A stretch of 64,000 nucleotides of DNA, from assembly GCA_029212905.1 (NCBI GenBank), contig JARGPB010000009.1, positions 102,157-166,156 of the forward strand, in the 5' to 3' direction. This DNA is from Thalassovita sp. (GTDB taxonomy: Bacteria > Pseudomonadota > Alphaproteobacteria > Rhodobacterales > Rhodobacteraceae). This document shows positions 17,279 to 25,352 of the stretch, piece after piece. Made by a program: the position numbers and the translations under genes. Below the pieces are notes generated by a model. It was not told the origin of the DNA. It saw only the letters and a program-made list of their open reading frames with translations, and did not search any database. The stretch's first letter is position 1. The number at the start of each line of letters is the position of its first letter.

Positions 17279-17857
17279 ATGAAACGGTTTTTGATGACGA
17301 TGGCTGCGGTGTTGGGGTTGGCCCTTCCTGCGCTGGCCGAAGTAGGCGATGACGGGCTGCACAAAGAGCCCTGGATGCGCGACACGTTCAAGGATCTTCG
17401 CGAAGATTTGGCCGAAGCCAACGCCGAGGGCAAGCGTCTGGTGGTCATGATTGAACAGCGCGGCTGCATCTATTGCCAGAAAATGCATACCGAAGTTTAC
17501 TCGGACCCCGAGCTGTCCAGCTTTATCGGGGATAACTTTTTTGTGGTGCAGATGAACCTGCATGGCAGCGATACAGCCACCGATTTCGATGGGGAGGAAC
17601 TGGAGCAATCCGGCTTGATGCGCAAGTGGGGGATTCTGTTCACTCCGTCGGTAATCTTCTTCCCTGAGGAGGTCCCGGAGGGCAAAACCGCTCCTCAGGC
17701 CGCCGTCTCGATTATGCCCGGCGCCTTTGCGAAAGGAACCACAACTGACATGTTTACATGGGTTCTGGAGAAGCGTTATCATCTTGATAACGGGGAAGAT
17801 TTTCAACGTTACCATGCGCGCCGAATCCAAGAGCGCAACAATGGCAAATTTGACTGA
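17279..17857 (+). CDS. soxW: SoxW: periplasmic thioredoxin
   Basis: A 192-residue thioredoxin-fold protein. The signal peptide ends near residue 20 (ALPALA-EV). The active site is Cys63-Ile-Tyr-Cys66 in EQRGCIYCQKMH, and the cis-Pro loop is LFTPSVIFFPE. It receives electrons from SoxV and keeps Sox thiols reduced. The ATG at 17279 has GGGAGGAG directly upstream; the longer frame starts inside soxV and is rejected. Confidence 0.92.
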   Translation: MKRFLMTMAAVLGLALPALAEVGDDGLHKEPWMRDTFKDLREDLAEANAEGKRLVVMIEQRGCIYCQKMHTEVYSDPELSSFIGDNFFVVQMNLHGSDTATDFDGEELEQSGLMRKWGILFTPSVIFFPEEVPEGKTAPQAAVSIMPGAFAKGTTTDMFTWVLEKRYHLDNGEDFQRYHARRIQERNNGKFD

Positions 17858-17878
17858 TCACCAGCGCAACATTTAAAA

Positions 17879-17898
17879 AAATTCACAGAAGTGAATTT
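17879..17898. promoter_or_regulatory. SoxR operator before soxX (perfect 20-bp dyad)
   Basis: AAATTCAC-AGAA-GTGAATTT is a perfect inverted repeat with 8-bp arms, 78 bases upstream of the soxX ATG. Its core ATTC-N8-GAAT agrees with the motif I recall for the related Rhodobacter repressor SqrR. A near-copy stands before soxC. A plausible promoter (TTGTTG 17900-17905, 16-base spacer, TAAACT 17922-17927) lies immediately downstream. Confidence 0.75.
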
Positions 17899-17975
17899 GT
17901 TGTTGCGTTAATCGCTGACGGTAAACTACGGTATACCGAGCTAGCACAGCCAAAAAACTACCCATGGGAGGAATC

Positions 17976-18446
17976 ATGAGGCTAACTACTCTGACACTGG
18001 CGGCATCGTTTGCTGCCGGCGCGGCATTCGCCAACCCGGTAGCGCCCGCAGCTGTGGTTTTCACCGAGGATGGCGCTGTTGAACAGTCGCTGACCGGTGT
18101 GGCCGGAAATGCAGAAGAGGGATTTATCGTCTTCTCGAACAAGAAAAAGGGCAACTGCGTTGCCTGCCATAATATCGAGTCCATGACGGAACTGAATTTC
18201 CCGGGCAATGTTGGCCCCATTCTGGATGGTGTGGGTGAAAACCGCTCGATCGCAGAATTGCGCGGTATTCTGACCAACTCGAAGATGACCTTCGAGGGAA
18301 CGGTTATGCCGGCCTATTACAAGGTTGATGGCTTCACCCGTCCGGGCGACGCTTACACGGGCAAAGCAGCCAAAGGCCCGCTGGATCCGCTGCTCTCGGC
18401 GCAGCAAATTGAAGACGTGATTGCCTTCCTGTCCACGCTGAAGTGA
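17976..18446 (+). CDS. soxX: SoxX: monohaem c-type cytochrome of SoxXA
   Basis: A 156-residue periplasmic cytochrome c. The signal peptide ends near residue 19 (AAFA-NPVAP). Haem is bound at Cys61-Val-Ala-Cys64-His65, with Met111 (TVMPAYY) as likely distal ligand. With SoxA it attaches thiosulfate oxidatively to the SoxY cysteine. The ATG at 17976 has GGGAGGA 3 bases before it; an ATG at 17964 would place the ribosome site inside the gene. It is the first gene of soxXYZABCD, behind the SoxR dyad. Confidence 0.95.
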   Translation: MRLTTLTLAASFAAGAAFANPVAPAAVVFTEDGAVEQSLTGVAGNAEEGFIVFSNKKKGNCVACHNIESMTELNFPGNVGPILDGVGENRSIAELRGILTNSKMTFEGTVMPAYYKVDGFTRPGDAYTGKAAKGPLDPLLSAQQIEDVIAFLSTLK

Positions 18447-18474
18447 CAGGGGCACCATGAGTAAGGAGACAAAT

Positions 18475-18891
18475 ATGGAATTCTCAAGACGCGACACTCT
18501 GGCGCTTGGGCTGGGTGCGGCGGCTCTGACCGTTCTGCCCTTCCGCCTGAATGCGGCAGCAGACGACGCCATCGCAGCCTTCACCGGCGGCGCAGACGTG
18601 GCAGATGGGGGCGTAACCCTGACAGCCCCGGAAATCGCCGAAAACGGCAACACCGTTCCGGTATCGGTCGAAGCAGAGGGCGCAACCGCTATCATGCTGC
18701 TGGCCTCGGGTAACCCGACCCCCGGCGTTGCTACGTTCAACTTTGGCGAACTGGCCGGTGCCCACGCGGCGTCGACTCGTATCCGTCTGGCAGGCACCCA
18801 AGACGTGGTTGCCATCGCCAAAATGGCTGACGGTAGCTTTGCCAAGGCAAGCTCGACCGTGAAAGTCACCATCGGCGGCTGCGGCGGCTAA
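18475..18891 (+). CDS. soxY: SoxY: sulfur-carrier subunit of SoxYZ
   Basis: A 138-residue carrier protein exported through a Tat-type signal (FSRRDTLALGLGAAAL). The C-terminus is the swinging arm GGCGG with the single reactive Cys136, on which sulfur intermediates travel between SoxXA, SoxB and SoxCD. Two starts are possible: the ATG at 18475 has AAGGAG with 6-base spacing and is preferred; the ATG at 18457 adds six residues. SoxZ is co-encoded 24 bases later. Confidence 0.95.
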   Translation: MEFSRRDTLALGLGAAALTVLPFRLNAAADDAIAAFTGGADVADGGVTLTAPEIAENGNTVPVSVEAEGATAIMLLASGNPTPGVATFNFGELAGAHAASTRIRLAGTQDVVAIAKMADGSFAKASSTVKVTIGGCGG

Positions 18892-18915
18892 TCAGGATCG
18901 TTAGGAGTAATACAA

Positions 18916-19245
18916 ATGGCAAGTGGCGTTAAACCCCGCATCAAAGCCCCGAAGAAAGCGACTGCTGGCGAAGCGGTCACGCTGAAGACCCTGATCAGCC
19001 ACAAGATGGAATCGGGTCAGCGCAAGAACAAGGATGGGTCGGTCATTCCGCGTTCGATCATCAATCGCTTTACCTGCGAGTTCAACGGCAAGTCCGTGGT
19101 CGATGTGACCATGGAATCGGCGATCTCGACCAACCCGTACTTTGAATTCGAAGCCGTGGTTCCCGAAACAGGTGAGCTGGTGTTCACTTGGTACGACGAC
19201 GACGGTTCGGTCTACACTGCCTCGAAAAAAGTCGCAGTCGCCTAA
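18916..19245 (+). CDS. soxZ: SoxZ: sulfur-carrier partner of SoxY
   Basis: A 109-residue immunoglobulin-like protein without its own signal peptide (begins MASGVKPRIKAPKKATAGE), exported as a complex on the SoxY Tat signal. Typical motifs are HKMESGQRKNKDG and IPRSIINRFTCEFNG. It forms the SoxYZ heterodimer. A TTAGGAGTAA ribosome site precedes the ATG. A strong hairpin follows at 19256-19287. Confidence 0.95.
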   Translation: MASGVKPRIKAPKKATAGEAVTLKTLISHKMESGQRKNKDGSVIPRSIINRFTCEFNGKSVVDVTMESAISTNPYFEFEAVVPETGELVFTWYDDDGSVYTASKKVAVA

Positions 19246-19255
19246 AACAATCAAA

Positions 19256-19287
19256 AGCGCCTTGTTCCCCCCGTGGAACAAGGCCGC
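19256..19287 (+). promoter_or_regulatory. Intercistronic hairpin between soxZ and soxA
   Basis: CCTTGTTCC (19260-19268) and GGAACAAGG (19275-19283) are perfect 9-bp arms with a CCCCGT loop. The stem can be extended outward by AGCG/CGCT past a bulge. No T-run follows. A structure of this kind at the end of soxYZ could protect the upstream message and raise carrier levels over the haem enzymes (inference). Confidence 0.6.
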
Positions 19288-19304
19288 TTCAGGGAGGAAG
19301 CTAG

Positions 19305-20159
19305 ATGAAATTCAAGCAAATGACTGCAGTCGCGGCCCTGGCTCTGGCGATGCCCGTGCTGGCGCTGGCGGATGCAGACGATGATAAGCTTGTCATCAAC
19401 GAAGAGCTGGAACTTGTGACTAAGACGGCAGCGCCGGCTCACCTGGATGGTGCGCTGGACGAAGTCATGTCTGGTTGGCATTTCCGCAGTGACAACACTC
19501 AGACCATGCAGATGGATGATTTCGACAACCCCGGCATGCTGGCCGTCGAAGCCGCCGCTGAAGCTTGGGAAACCGTCGAAGGAACAGAAGGTAAGTCCTG
19601 TGCCTCGTGCCATGGGGATGCCGAAGAAAGCATGAAAGGCGTTCGCGCTGTCTATCCAAAGTGGAACGATGCCGCCGAGGAAGTGCGTACGTTGGAAATG
19701 CAGATCAACGATTGCCGCGAAAACCGTATGGGGGCTGAAAAGCTGAAATACACCAGCGGGAAAATTGTTGATATGGTTGCTCTGATCAGCCTGCAATCGC
19801 GTGGAATGCCCGTCAACGTTGCGATCGACGGACCTGCCCAGGCGATGTGGGAACAAGGTAAAGAGATGTACTATACTCGTACGGGTCAGTTGGATCTGTC
19901 CTGCGCAAGCTGCCACGAAGAAAACTATGGCAACATGATCCGCGCAGACCACCTGAGCCAGGGCCAGATCAACGGCTTTCCGGCCTATCGTCTGAAAAAC
20001 GCCAAGCTGAACGGTGTTCATGCGCGTTTCAAAGGCTGTGTACGTGACACCCGCGCTGAAACTTACAAACCCGGCGGCGCCGATTTCGTCGCTCTGGAAC
20101 TGTATGTAGCCAGCCGCGGAAACGGCCTGTCGGTCGAAGGTCCGTCTGTCCGTAACTAA
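19305..20159 (+). CDS. soxA: SoxA: dihaem c-type cytochrome, thiosulfate-conjugating subunit
   Basis: A 284-residue periplasmic cytochrome. The signal peptide ends at about residue 22. Two CASCH haem sites are present (Cys99/102-His103 and Cys200/203-His204), so this is the dihaem type. Cys245 in FKGCVRDTRAE is the conserved active-site cysteine that carries the persulfide. With SoxX it joins thiosulfate to SoxY. The ATG follows GGGAGGAAGCTAG. Hairpins flank it on both sides. Confidence 0.96.
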   Translation: MKFKQMTAVAALALAMPVLALADADDDKLVINEELELVTKTAAPAHLDGALDEVMSGWHFRSDNTQTMQMDDFDNPGMLAVEAAAEAWETVEGTEGKSCASCHGDAEESMKGVRAVYPKWNDAAEEVRTLEMQINDCRENRMGAEKLKYTSGKIVDMVALISLQSRGMPVNVAIDGPAQAMWEQGKEMYYTRTGQLDLSCASCHEENYGNMIRADHLSQGQINGFPAYRLKNAKLNGVHARFKGCVRDTRAETYKPGGADFVALELYVASRGNGLSVEGPSVRN

Positions 20160-20165
20160 GGTTCC

Positions 20166-20238
20166 TTTCGGGGGCGGCGTTGTCGCCCTCGAAACCCCAG
20201 TGATCGCAACATATTGAATTTTAAGGCCAATTTGGCCT
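20166..20238 (+). promoter_or_regulatory. Hairpin and dyad between soxA and soxB
   Basis: TTTCGGGGGCG (20166-20176) pairs with CGCCCTCGAAA (20184-20194), 11 bp with one G-T wobble and a GCGTTGT loop, 6 bases after the soxA stop. Further on, AGGCCAA-T-TTGGCCT (20224-20238) is a perfect odd dyad. Neither has a T-run. They may be processing or stability elements, or a weak stop with re-initiation before soxB. Confidence 0.5.
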
Positions 20239-20299
20239 AACCTCTGACGTTTTGCGCCAGGGGCATGGGAACACTCTAACCGCTCGGAGTTTATGAGCT

Positions 20300-21997
20300 A
20301 TGATCTCTCGCCGCGATTTTCTTCAGGTCTCGATGGCAGCCTCTGCCCTTTATGGTGCGTCGGGCTTCGGTAACTGGGCCCGTCTGGCCGCCCAGCAAAA
20401 ACTGACGCAGGACGAACTGTTGAAGTTCGACACCTTCGGTAATGTTTCGTTGATCCACATCACCGACATTCACGCACAGATGAAGCCGATCTATTTCCGC
20501 GAGCCCGAAATCAATCTCGGTGTGGGGGGCGCGAAGGGCCAGGTGCCGCATGTCACTGGCGCTGATTTCCGGAAAATGTACGGTGTTGCTGATGGCTCGC
20601 CCTCGGCCTATGCGCTGACCTATAATGATTTCACGTCGCTGGCGCAGACCTATGGCAAGGTTGGCGGTCTGGACCGTGTATCCACCGTGATCAACAGCAT
20701 CCGCGCCGAACGCCCCGATGCGCTGCTGCTGGATGGTGGCGATACCTGGCACGGATCCTACACCTGCTATCACACCGAAGGCCAGGACATGGTCAATGTG
20801 ATGAACGCGCTGAAACCCGATGCGATGACCTTCCACTGGGAATTCACCCTGGGTAGCGAACGCGTGCGCGAGATCGTCGAGGACCTGCCCTTTGCGGCGC
20901 TGGGTGCCAATATCTATGACGCCGAATGGGACGAACCCGCCGAGGATTTCGCCCCCTACAAAATGTTTGAACGTGGCGGTGTGAAGATCGCTGTGATCGG
21001 TCAGGCCTTCCCCTATATGCCCATTGCGAACCCGCGCTGGATGTTCCCCGAATACTCGTTCGGGATCCGGGACGAACGGATGCAGGAGGTCGTCGAAGAG
21101 GTGAAAGCCGAAGGCGCCGAACTGGTCGTGCTGCTGAGCCACAACGGTTTCGACGTGGACAAGAAGATGGCCAGCCGCGTCAAAGGCATCGACGTGATCC
21201 TGTCGGGCCACACCCATGATGCGCTGCCCGAGCCGGTGCTGGTGGGCGAGACGATCATTATCGCCTCGGGCTCCAACGGCAAATTCGTCAGCCGCGTTGA
21301 TCTGGATGTGCGCGAGGGCCGGATGATGGGCTTCCGCCACAAACTGATCCCGATCTTCAGCGATGTGATCGAGCCGGACAAGGCCGTGACCGCAGTCATT
21401 GACCAACAGCGCGCCCCCCACGAGGCCGCAATGTCCGAAGTGATCGGCAAGACCGACAGCCTGCTGTATCGCCGCGGGAACTTCAACGGCACCTGGGACG
21501 ATCTGATCTGTGACGCTTTGCTGAGCGAGCGCGAGGCCGACATCGCCATGTCGCCCGGCGTGCGTTGGGGCCCCTCGATCCTGCCCGGTCAGGACATCAC
21601 CCGCGAGGACATCTGGAACGCGACGTCGATGACCTATGGTCAGGCGTACCGTTCGGAAATGACTGGGGAATTCATCAACGTCATCTTGGAAGACGTGGCT
21701 GATAACCTGTTCAACACCGACCCCTACTATCAGCAGGGCGGTGACATGGTTCGCATCGGTGGCATGGGCTATAAAATCGATATCAACAAGCCTCAGGGCG
21801 AACGGATCAGCGACATGACATTGCTGAAAACCGGCGAGGCGATTGACCCGTCCAAGACGTATCAGGTCGCCGGTTGGGCCAGCGTCAATGAAGGCACCGA
21901 GGGTCCTCAGATTTGGGACGTGGTCGAGAGCCACATCCGTAAAATGGGCACCGTCACAGTCACCCCGCATAACAACGTGAAAGTCGTCGGGGCCTAA
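20300..21997 (+). CDS. soxB: SoxB: dimanganese thiosulfohydrolase
   Basis: A 565-residue member of the 5'-nucleotidase/metallophosphatase superfamily with a Tat-like signal (SRRDFLQVSMAASALYG). Metal-binding motifs are in order: HITDIHAQMKP, LDGGDTWHGS, LSHNGFDVD and SGHTHDAL. It hydrolyses the terminal sulfonate from SoxY-cysteine S-thiosulfonate, releasing sulfate. Codon use is strongly biased toward C-ending codons, as expected for a well-expressed gene. A Tat signal fits folding around Mn in the cytoplasm. The ATG is 140 bases behind soxA. Confidence 0.96.
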   Translation: MISRRDFLQVSMAASALYGASGFGNWARLAAQQKLTQDELLKFDTFGNVSLIHITDIHAQMKPIYFREPEINLGVGGAKGQVPHVTGADFRKMYGVADGSPSAYALTYNDFTSLAQTYGKVGGLDRVSTVINSIRAERPDALLLDGGDTWHGSYTCYHTEGQDMVNVMNALKPDAMTFHWEFTLGSERVREIVEDLPFAALGANIYDAEWDEPAEDFAPYKMFERGGVKIAVIGQAFPYMPIANPRWMFPEYSFGIRDERMQEVVEEVKAEGAELVVLLSHNGFDVDKKMASRVKGIDVILSGHTHDALPEPVLVGETIIIASGSNGKFVSRVDLDVREGRMMGFRHKLIPIFSDVIEPDKAVTAVIDQQRAPHEAAMSEVIGKTDSLLYRRGNFNGTWDDLICDALLSEREADIAMSPGVRWGPSILPGQDITREDIWNATSMTYGQAYRSEMTGEFINVILEDVADNLFNTDPYYQQGGDMVRIGGMGYKIDINKPQGERISDMTLLKTGEAIDPSKTYQVAGWASVNEGTEGPQIWDVVESHIRKMGTVTVTPHNNVKVVGA

Positions 21998-22030
21998 GCC
22001 CCGGCCCTTTGCGGCACAATTTTAATCGTC

Positions 22031-22050
22031 AAATTCACGCAGGTGGATTT
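22031..22050. promoter_or_regulatory. Putative SoxR operator before soxC
   Basis: AAATTCAC-GCAG-GTGGATTT has the same arms and 4-base centre as the dyad before soxX and differs from perfect symmetry at one pair. It lies 27 bases before the soxC ATG. This suggests an extra SoxR control point inside the operon (inference from sequence similarity). Confidence 0.55.
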
Positions 22051-22076
22051 GTAAATTTCTAAAGGAGCAAAGACAC

Positions 22077-23351
22077 ATGACAGTCCGCTTCAAAGGCAAA
22101 GCACCCTCGCGGCGCGCGTTCCTGAAGGGCACGCTGGCGTCGACCGCAGGCATGGTTGCCGGGGCAGGGGCCGCCAGTGCAGCAACCCCTGATCCGTTGA
22201 TCACACAGAAACAAGAGTGGGCCATGGGCTTGGGCGATGGCGTTGATGCCACCCCTTATGGCCTGCCGATCCAGTACGAAGGCGACGTCATCCGCCGGAA
22301 CGTGGAATGGCTGACGGCTGACACGATCAGCTCGATCAACTTCTCGCCGATCCACGCGCTGGACGGTACGATTACCCCGCAGGGCTGTGCGTTTGAACGC
22401 CACCATTCGGGCGCGATTGACCTGAAAAAAGAAGACTATCGCCTGATGATCAACGGCATGGTCGATCAGGAATTGGTGTTCTCCTACGAAGATCTGGAGC
22501 GGTTCCCGCGTGTGAACAAGACGTTCTTCTTGGAATGTGCGGCCAACACCGGCATGGAATGGGCGGGCGCTCAGCTGAACGGCGCGCAGTTCACCCACGG
22601 CATGATCCACAACATGGAATACACCGGCGTATCTCTGCGCACCCTGCTGGAAGAGGCAGGCGTGAAGCCCGAGGGCAAGTGGGTCTATGTTGAGGGCGCG
22701 GATGCGTCGTCGAATGGGCGTTCGATCCCGATCGAAAAAGCGCTGGACGATTGTATCATCGCGTTCAAGGCAAACGGCGAGGCTCTGCGCAAAGAGCACG
22801 GCTATCCTGCGCGTCTGGTTGTCCCCGGTTGGGAAGGCAACATGTGGGTCAAATGGATCCGCCGCATCGAGATCACCGATCAGGCGATCGAAAGCCGAGA
22901 AGAGACCAGCAAATACACCGACACGCTGGAAGATGGCACCAGCCGCAAATGGACCTGGGTCATGGACGCCAAATCGGTTGTCACCAGTCCCAGCCCTCAG
23001 TCGCCGATCAAGCACGGTCACGGCCCGCTGGTCATCACCGGTCTTGCATGGTCCGGCCGTGGTGCTATCACCCGCGTGGATGTCTCTAAGGACGGTGGCA
23101 AGACCTGGGAAACCGCCCGTTTGGCCAACCCCGGACAGCCGATGGCTCTGACCCGGTTCTATCTGGATACTCAGTGGGCTGGCGAAGAAATGCTGTTGCA
23201 ATCGCGCGCCGTGGACGAAACCGGCTATGTCCAGCCGACCAAGGCAATGCTGCGCGAAACGCGCGGTGAAAACTCCATCTACCACAACAACTGCATTCAG
23301 ACCTGGTGGGTCAAAGCGGACGGGGAGGCAGAGAATGTCGAAGTATCGTAA
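22077..23351 (+). CDS. soxC: SoxC: molybdenum subunit of sulfane dehydrogenase SoxCD
   Basis: A 424-residue sulfite-oxidase-family molybdopterin protein with a Tat signal (SRRAFLKGTLASTAGMVAGAG). The Mo-coordinating cysteine is Cys154 in FFLECAANTGMEW. The C-terminal dimerisation domain contains ITGLAWSGRGAITRVDVSKDGGKTWETA. With SoxD it removes six electrons from the sulfane sulfur on SoxY. Presence of soxCD predicts complete oxidation of thiosulfate to sulfate without sulfur globules. It overlaps soxD by 17 bases. Confidence 0.96.
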   Translation: MTVRFKGKAPSRRAFLKGTLASTAGMVAGAGAASAATPDPLITQKQEWAMGLGDGVDATPYGLPIQYEGDVIRRNVEWLTADTISSINFSPIHALDGTITPQGCAFERHHSGAIDLKKEDYRLMINGMVDQELVFSYEDLERFPRVNKTFFLECAANTGMEWAGAQLNGAQFTHGMIHNMEYTGVSLRTLLEEAGVKPEGKWVYVEGADASSNGRSIPIEKALDDCIIAFKANGEALRKEHGYPARLVVPGWEGNMWVKWIRRIEITDQAIESREETSKYTDTLEDGTSRKWTWVMDAKSVVTSPSPQSPIKHGHGPLVITGLAWSGRGAITRVDVSKDGGKTWETARLANPGQPMALTRFYLDTQWAGEEMLLQSRAVDETGYVQPTKAMLRETRGENSIYHNNCIQTWWVKADGEAENVEVS

Positions 23352-24402
23352 TCTGTTGATCGGGACCGCGATCGCGGCCATGGCAGCCATGCCCGCCTAT
23401 GCTGGCAAGTTCGGTCTGGGCCGCCCCGCGCTGCCCGAAGAGGTCGCCGCTTGGGATCTGGATGTGTCGCCGGATGGCACCGGCCTTCCGGTTGGGTCGG
23501 GCGACGCGTTGACCGGCGAAGAGGTCTTTGCTGACAACTGTGCCATCTGTCACGGTGATTTCGCTGAAGGCGTGGATAACTGGCCGAAACTGGCAGGTGG
23601 CGATGGTACGCTTGCCGACAAGGATCCGCTGAAGACCGTAGGGTCCTATTGGCCCTATCTGTCGACCACGTTCGATTATGTCCGTCGCTCGATGCCGTTT
23701 GGGGCCGCTCAGACCATGAGCGACGACGACGTATATGCGATTGTGGCCTATATCCTGTACTCGAATGACATCGTGGACGAAGAATTCGTCCTGTCGAACG
23801 AGAACTTCCTGGATGTCAAAATGCCGAATGCGGACGGGTTCATCGTGGATGACCGCGAAGAAAGCGAAAAGCATTTCTGGACCGAGCCTTGCATGGAAAA
23901 CTGCAAGGAAGGCGAGGTGAAAATCACCATGCGCGCGGCTGTTTTGGATGTGACCCCGGAAGAAGAGGGCGCCGAAGAAGCCAAAGCTGAAATGGCCCCC
24001 GCAGCCGAGGAAACACCCGTCGTAGAAGAGGCTAAGGTCGAAGAACCTGTCGCCGAAGAACCCGCTGTGGCTGCTTTGGATCCTGAACTGGTGAAAGCAG
24101 GCAAAAAGGTCTTCAAGAAGTGCAAAGCCTGCCATCAGGTTGGTGAGGGTGCCAAGAACAAGACCGGCCCGGAGCTGAACGCTGTGATGGGGCGGACCTT
24201 GGGCGGTATTGACGGCTTCAAATACTCGAAGACCATGAAGGCAATGGGCGAAGAGGGGACCGTCTGGAACGAGGAAACTCTGGCTGAGTTCCTGACCAAG
24301 CCTAAGAAATACGTTAAGAAAACCAAGATGTCCTTTGCCGGTCTGAAGAAGGAAAAAGACATCCTGGCCGTGACGGAATATCTGAAATCCTTCTCGCAAT
24401 AA
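23335..24402 (+). CDS. soxD: SoxD: dihaem cytochrome c subunit of SoxCD
   Basis: A 355-residue periplasmic cytochrome. The signal peptide ends near residue 23 (PAYA-GKFG). The N-terminal haem is at Cys69/72-His73 (CAICH) and the C-terminal one at Cys263/266-His267 (CKACH). Between them is a long Glu/Ala/Pro-rich linker of about 40 residues (near 206-248). It takes electrons from SoxC. The ATG at 23335 has GGGGAGG and lies inside the soxC end. A strong terminator follows. Confidence 0.95.
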   Translation: MSKYRNLLIGTAIAAMAAMPAYAGKFGLGRPALPEEVAAWDLDVSPDGTGLPVGSGDALTGEEVFADNCAICHGDFAEGVDNWPKLAGGDGTLADKDPLKTVGSYWPYLSTTFDYVRRSMPFGAAQTMSDDDVYAIVAYILYSNDIVDEEFVLSNENFLDVKMPNADGFIVDDREESEKHFWTEPCMENCKEGEVKITMRAAVLDVTPEEEGAEEAKAEMAPAAEETPVVEEAKVEEPVAEEPAVAALDPELVKAGKKVFKKCKACHQVGEGAKNKTGPELNAVMGRTLGGIDGFKYSKTMKAMGEEGTVWNEETLAEFLTKPKKYVKKTKMSFAGLKKEKDILAVTEYLKSFSQ

Positions 24403-24414
24403 GCGGGGCGGTAG

Positions 24415-24441
24415 AAGGGGCCGGGACACCGGCCCCTTTTT
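24415..24441 (+). terminator. Rho-independent terminator between soxD and soxE
   Basis: AAGGGGCCGG-GACA-CCGGCCCCTT is a perfect 10-bp stem with a 4-base loop, followed by TTT. It starts 13 bases after the soxD stop and ends transcription of soxX-D at least in part, so soxEF-hemA need readthrough or a promoter in 24442-24600. Confidence 0.85.
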
Positions 24442-24616
24442 CGACCATGTTGAGGGGCATGGTGCATATGCTGGGACGACCGGGAGGAGGCCAACCAGCA
24501 TTTGATAGATACGGGCCTGGTGCGGCATTTGCCGTTTCGGACACGTGTGGCCCTTGCTCTCCCGGAACAGGATTAACCTTGGTGCTGCCGCATGGCCGCA
24601 GACGGGAGGACTGCCT

Positions 24617-25327
24617 ATGTTGAAGGAATGGATCAGGGCCATCGGGCTGGTGATCACGTTCAGTGCTACCGGAGCCGGAGCCAATGAGATTGGCGACGCG
24701 GACCGGGGCGAGAAGATTTTCAAAAAATGTGCCGGGTGCCACCAGGTCGGACAAGGGGCCAAGAACCGTATCGGGCCGCATCTGAATGGTATTTTCGGAC
24801 GCAAGGCCGCGGCAGTGGGAGATGGGTTTTCCTATTCCAAGGGGCTGAAACGGGCGGGGTCGGACGGGCTGGTGTGGTCCTTGGACAAGTTGGACGCCTA
24901 TCTGGAAAACCCCAAAGCGTTGGTGACTGGCACGCGCATGTCGTTTCGCGGCCTGAAGGACGCCCAGGACCGACATGATGTGCTGGCCTATCTGCGCCGG
25001 TATTCCGACCGTCCCGCGGACATTCCCGAAGCGCAACCAACCCAGGTCCCGCCCGAGGTTTCTCTGCCGCCCGAAATTCTGGCGATTGTCGGCGACCCTG
25101 ACTATGGCGAGTATCTGGCCAGCGAATGCACCACATGCCACCAGCGCAGCGGTGCCGACGATGGCATCCCCTCAATCACGCATTGGCCGCTCGAAGACTT
25201 CGTGATCGCCATGCATGCATACAAACGAAAAATCCGCCCGCATCCGGTGATGCAGATGATGGCGGGACGTCTGACCGACGAAGAGATTGCGGCCTTGGCT
25301 GCGTATTTTAAGGACCTGGAAGGTTAA
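24617..25327 (+). CDS. soxE: SoxE: dihaem cytochrome c
   Basis: A 236-residue periplasmic cytochrome with a signal peptide ending near residue 22 (GAGA-NEIG). Haem sites are Cys38/41-His42 (CAGCH) and Cys171/174-His175 (CTTCH). The N-terminal domain resembles class I cytochrome c-550 (ADRGEKIFKKCAGCHQVGQGAKN); the second is like flavocytochrome c haem subunits. It pairs with SoxF. The ATG at 24617 has GGGAGGA upstream. The N-terminal domain is close to the C-terminal domain of SoxD, an internal paralogy. Confidence 0.9.
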   Translation: MLKEWIRAIGLVITFSATGAGANEIGDADRGEKIFKKCAGCHQVGQGAKNRIGPHLNGIFGRKAAAVGDGFSYSKGLKRAGSDGLVWSLDKLDAYLENPKALVTGTRMSFRGLKDAQDRHDVLAYLRRYSDRPADIPEAQPTQVPPEVSLPPEILAIVGDPDYGEYLASECTTCHQRSGADDGIPSITHWPLEDFVIAMHAYKRKIRPHPVMQMMAGRLTDEEIAALAAYFKDLEG

Positions 25328-25352
25328 GGTCCGGTTTAAGGGAGGAAATGAA

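Noticed and set aside
20291..21970. Long minus-strand open frame (about 559 codons) antisense to soxB
   Set aside because: It is a shadow of the biased third-position codon use of soxB. The plus-strand protein has all SoxB motifs, and the minus frame has His/Asp-rich composition without any domain.
21988..22003. Hairpin CGGGGC-CTAA-GCCCCG at the soxB stop as a terminator
   Set aside because: The stem is only 6 bp, encloses the stop codon and has no T-run, so I list it only here.
22059..24804. Long minus-strand frames antisense to soxC, soxD and soxE
   Set aside because: Same GC-shadow effect; no ribosome sites and no known protein features. The plus-strand genes are certain.
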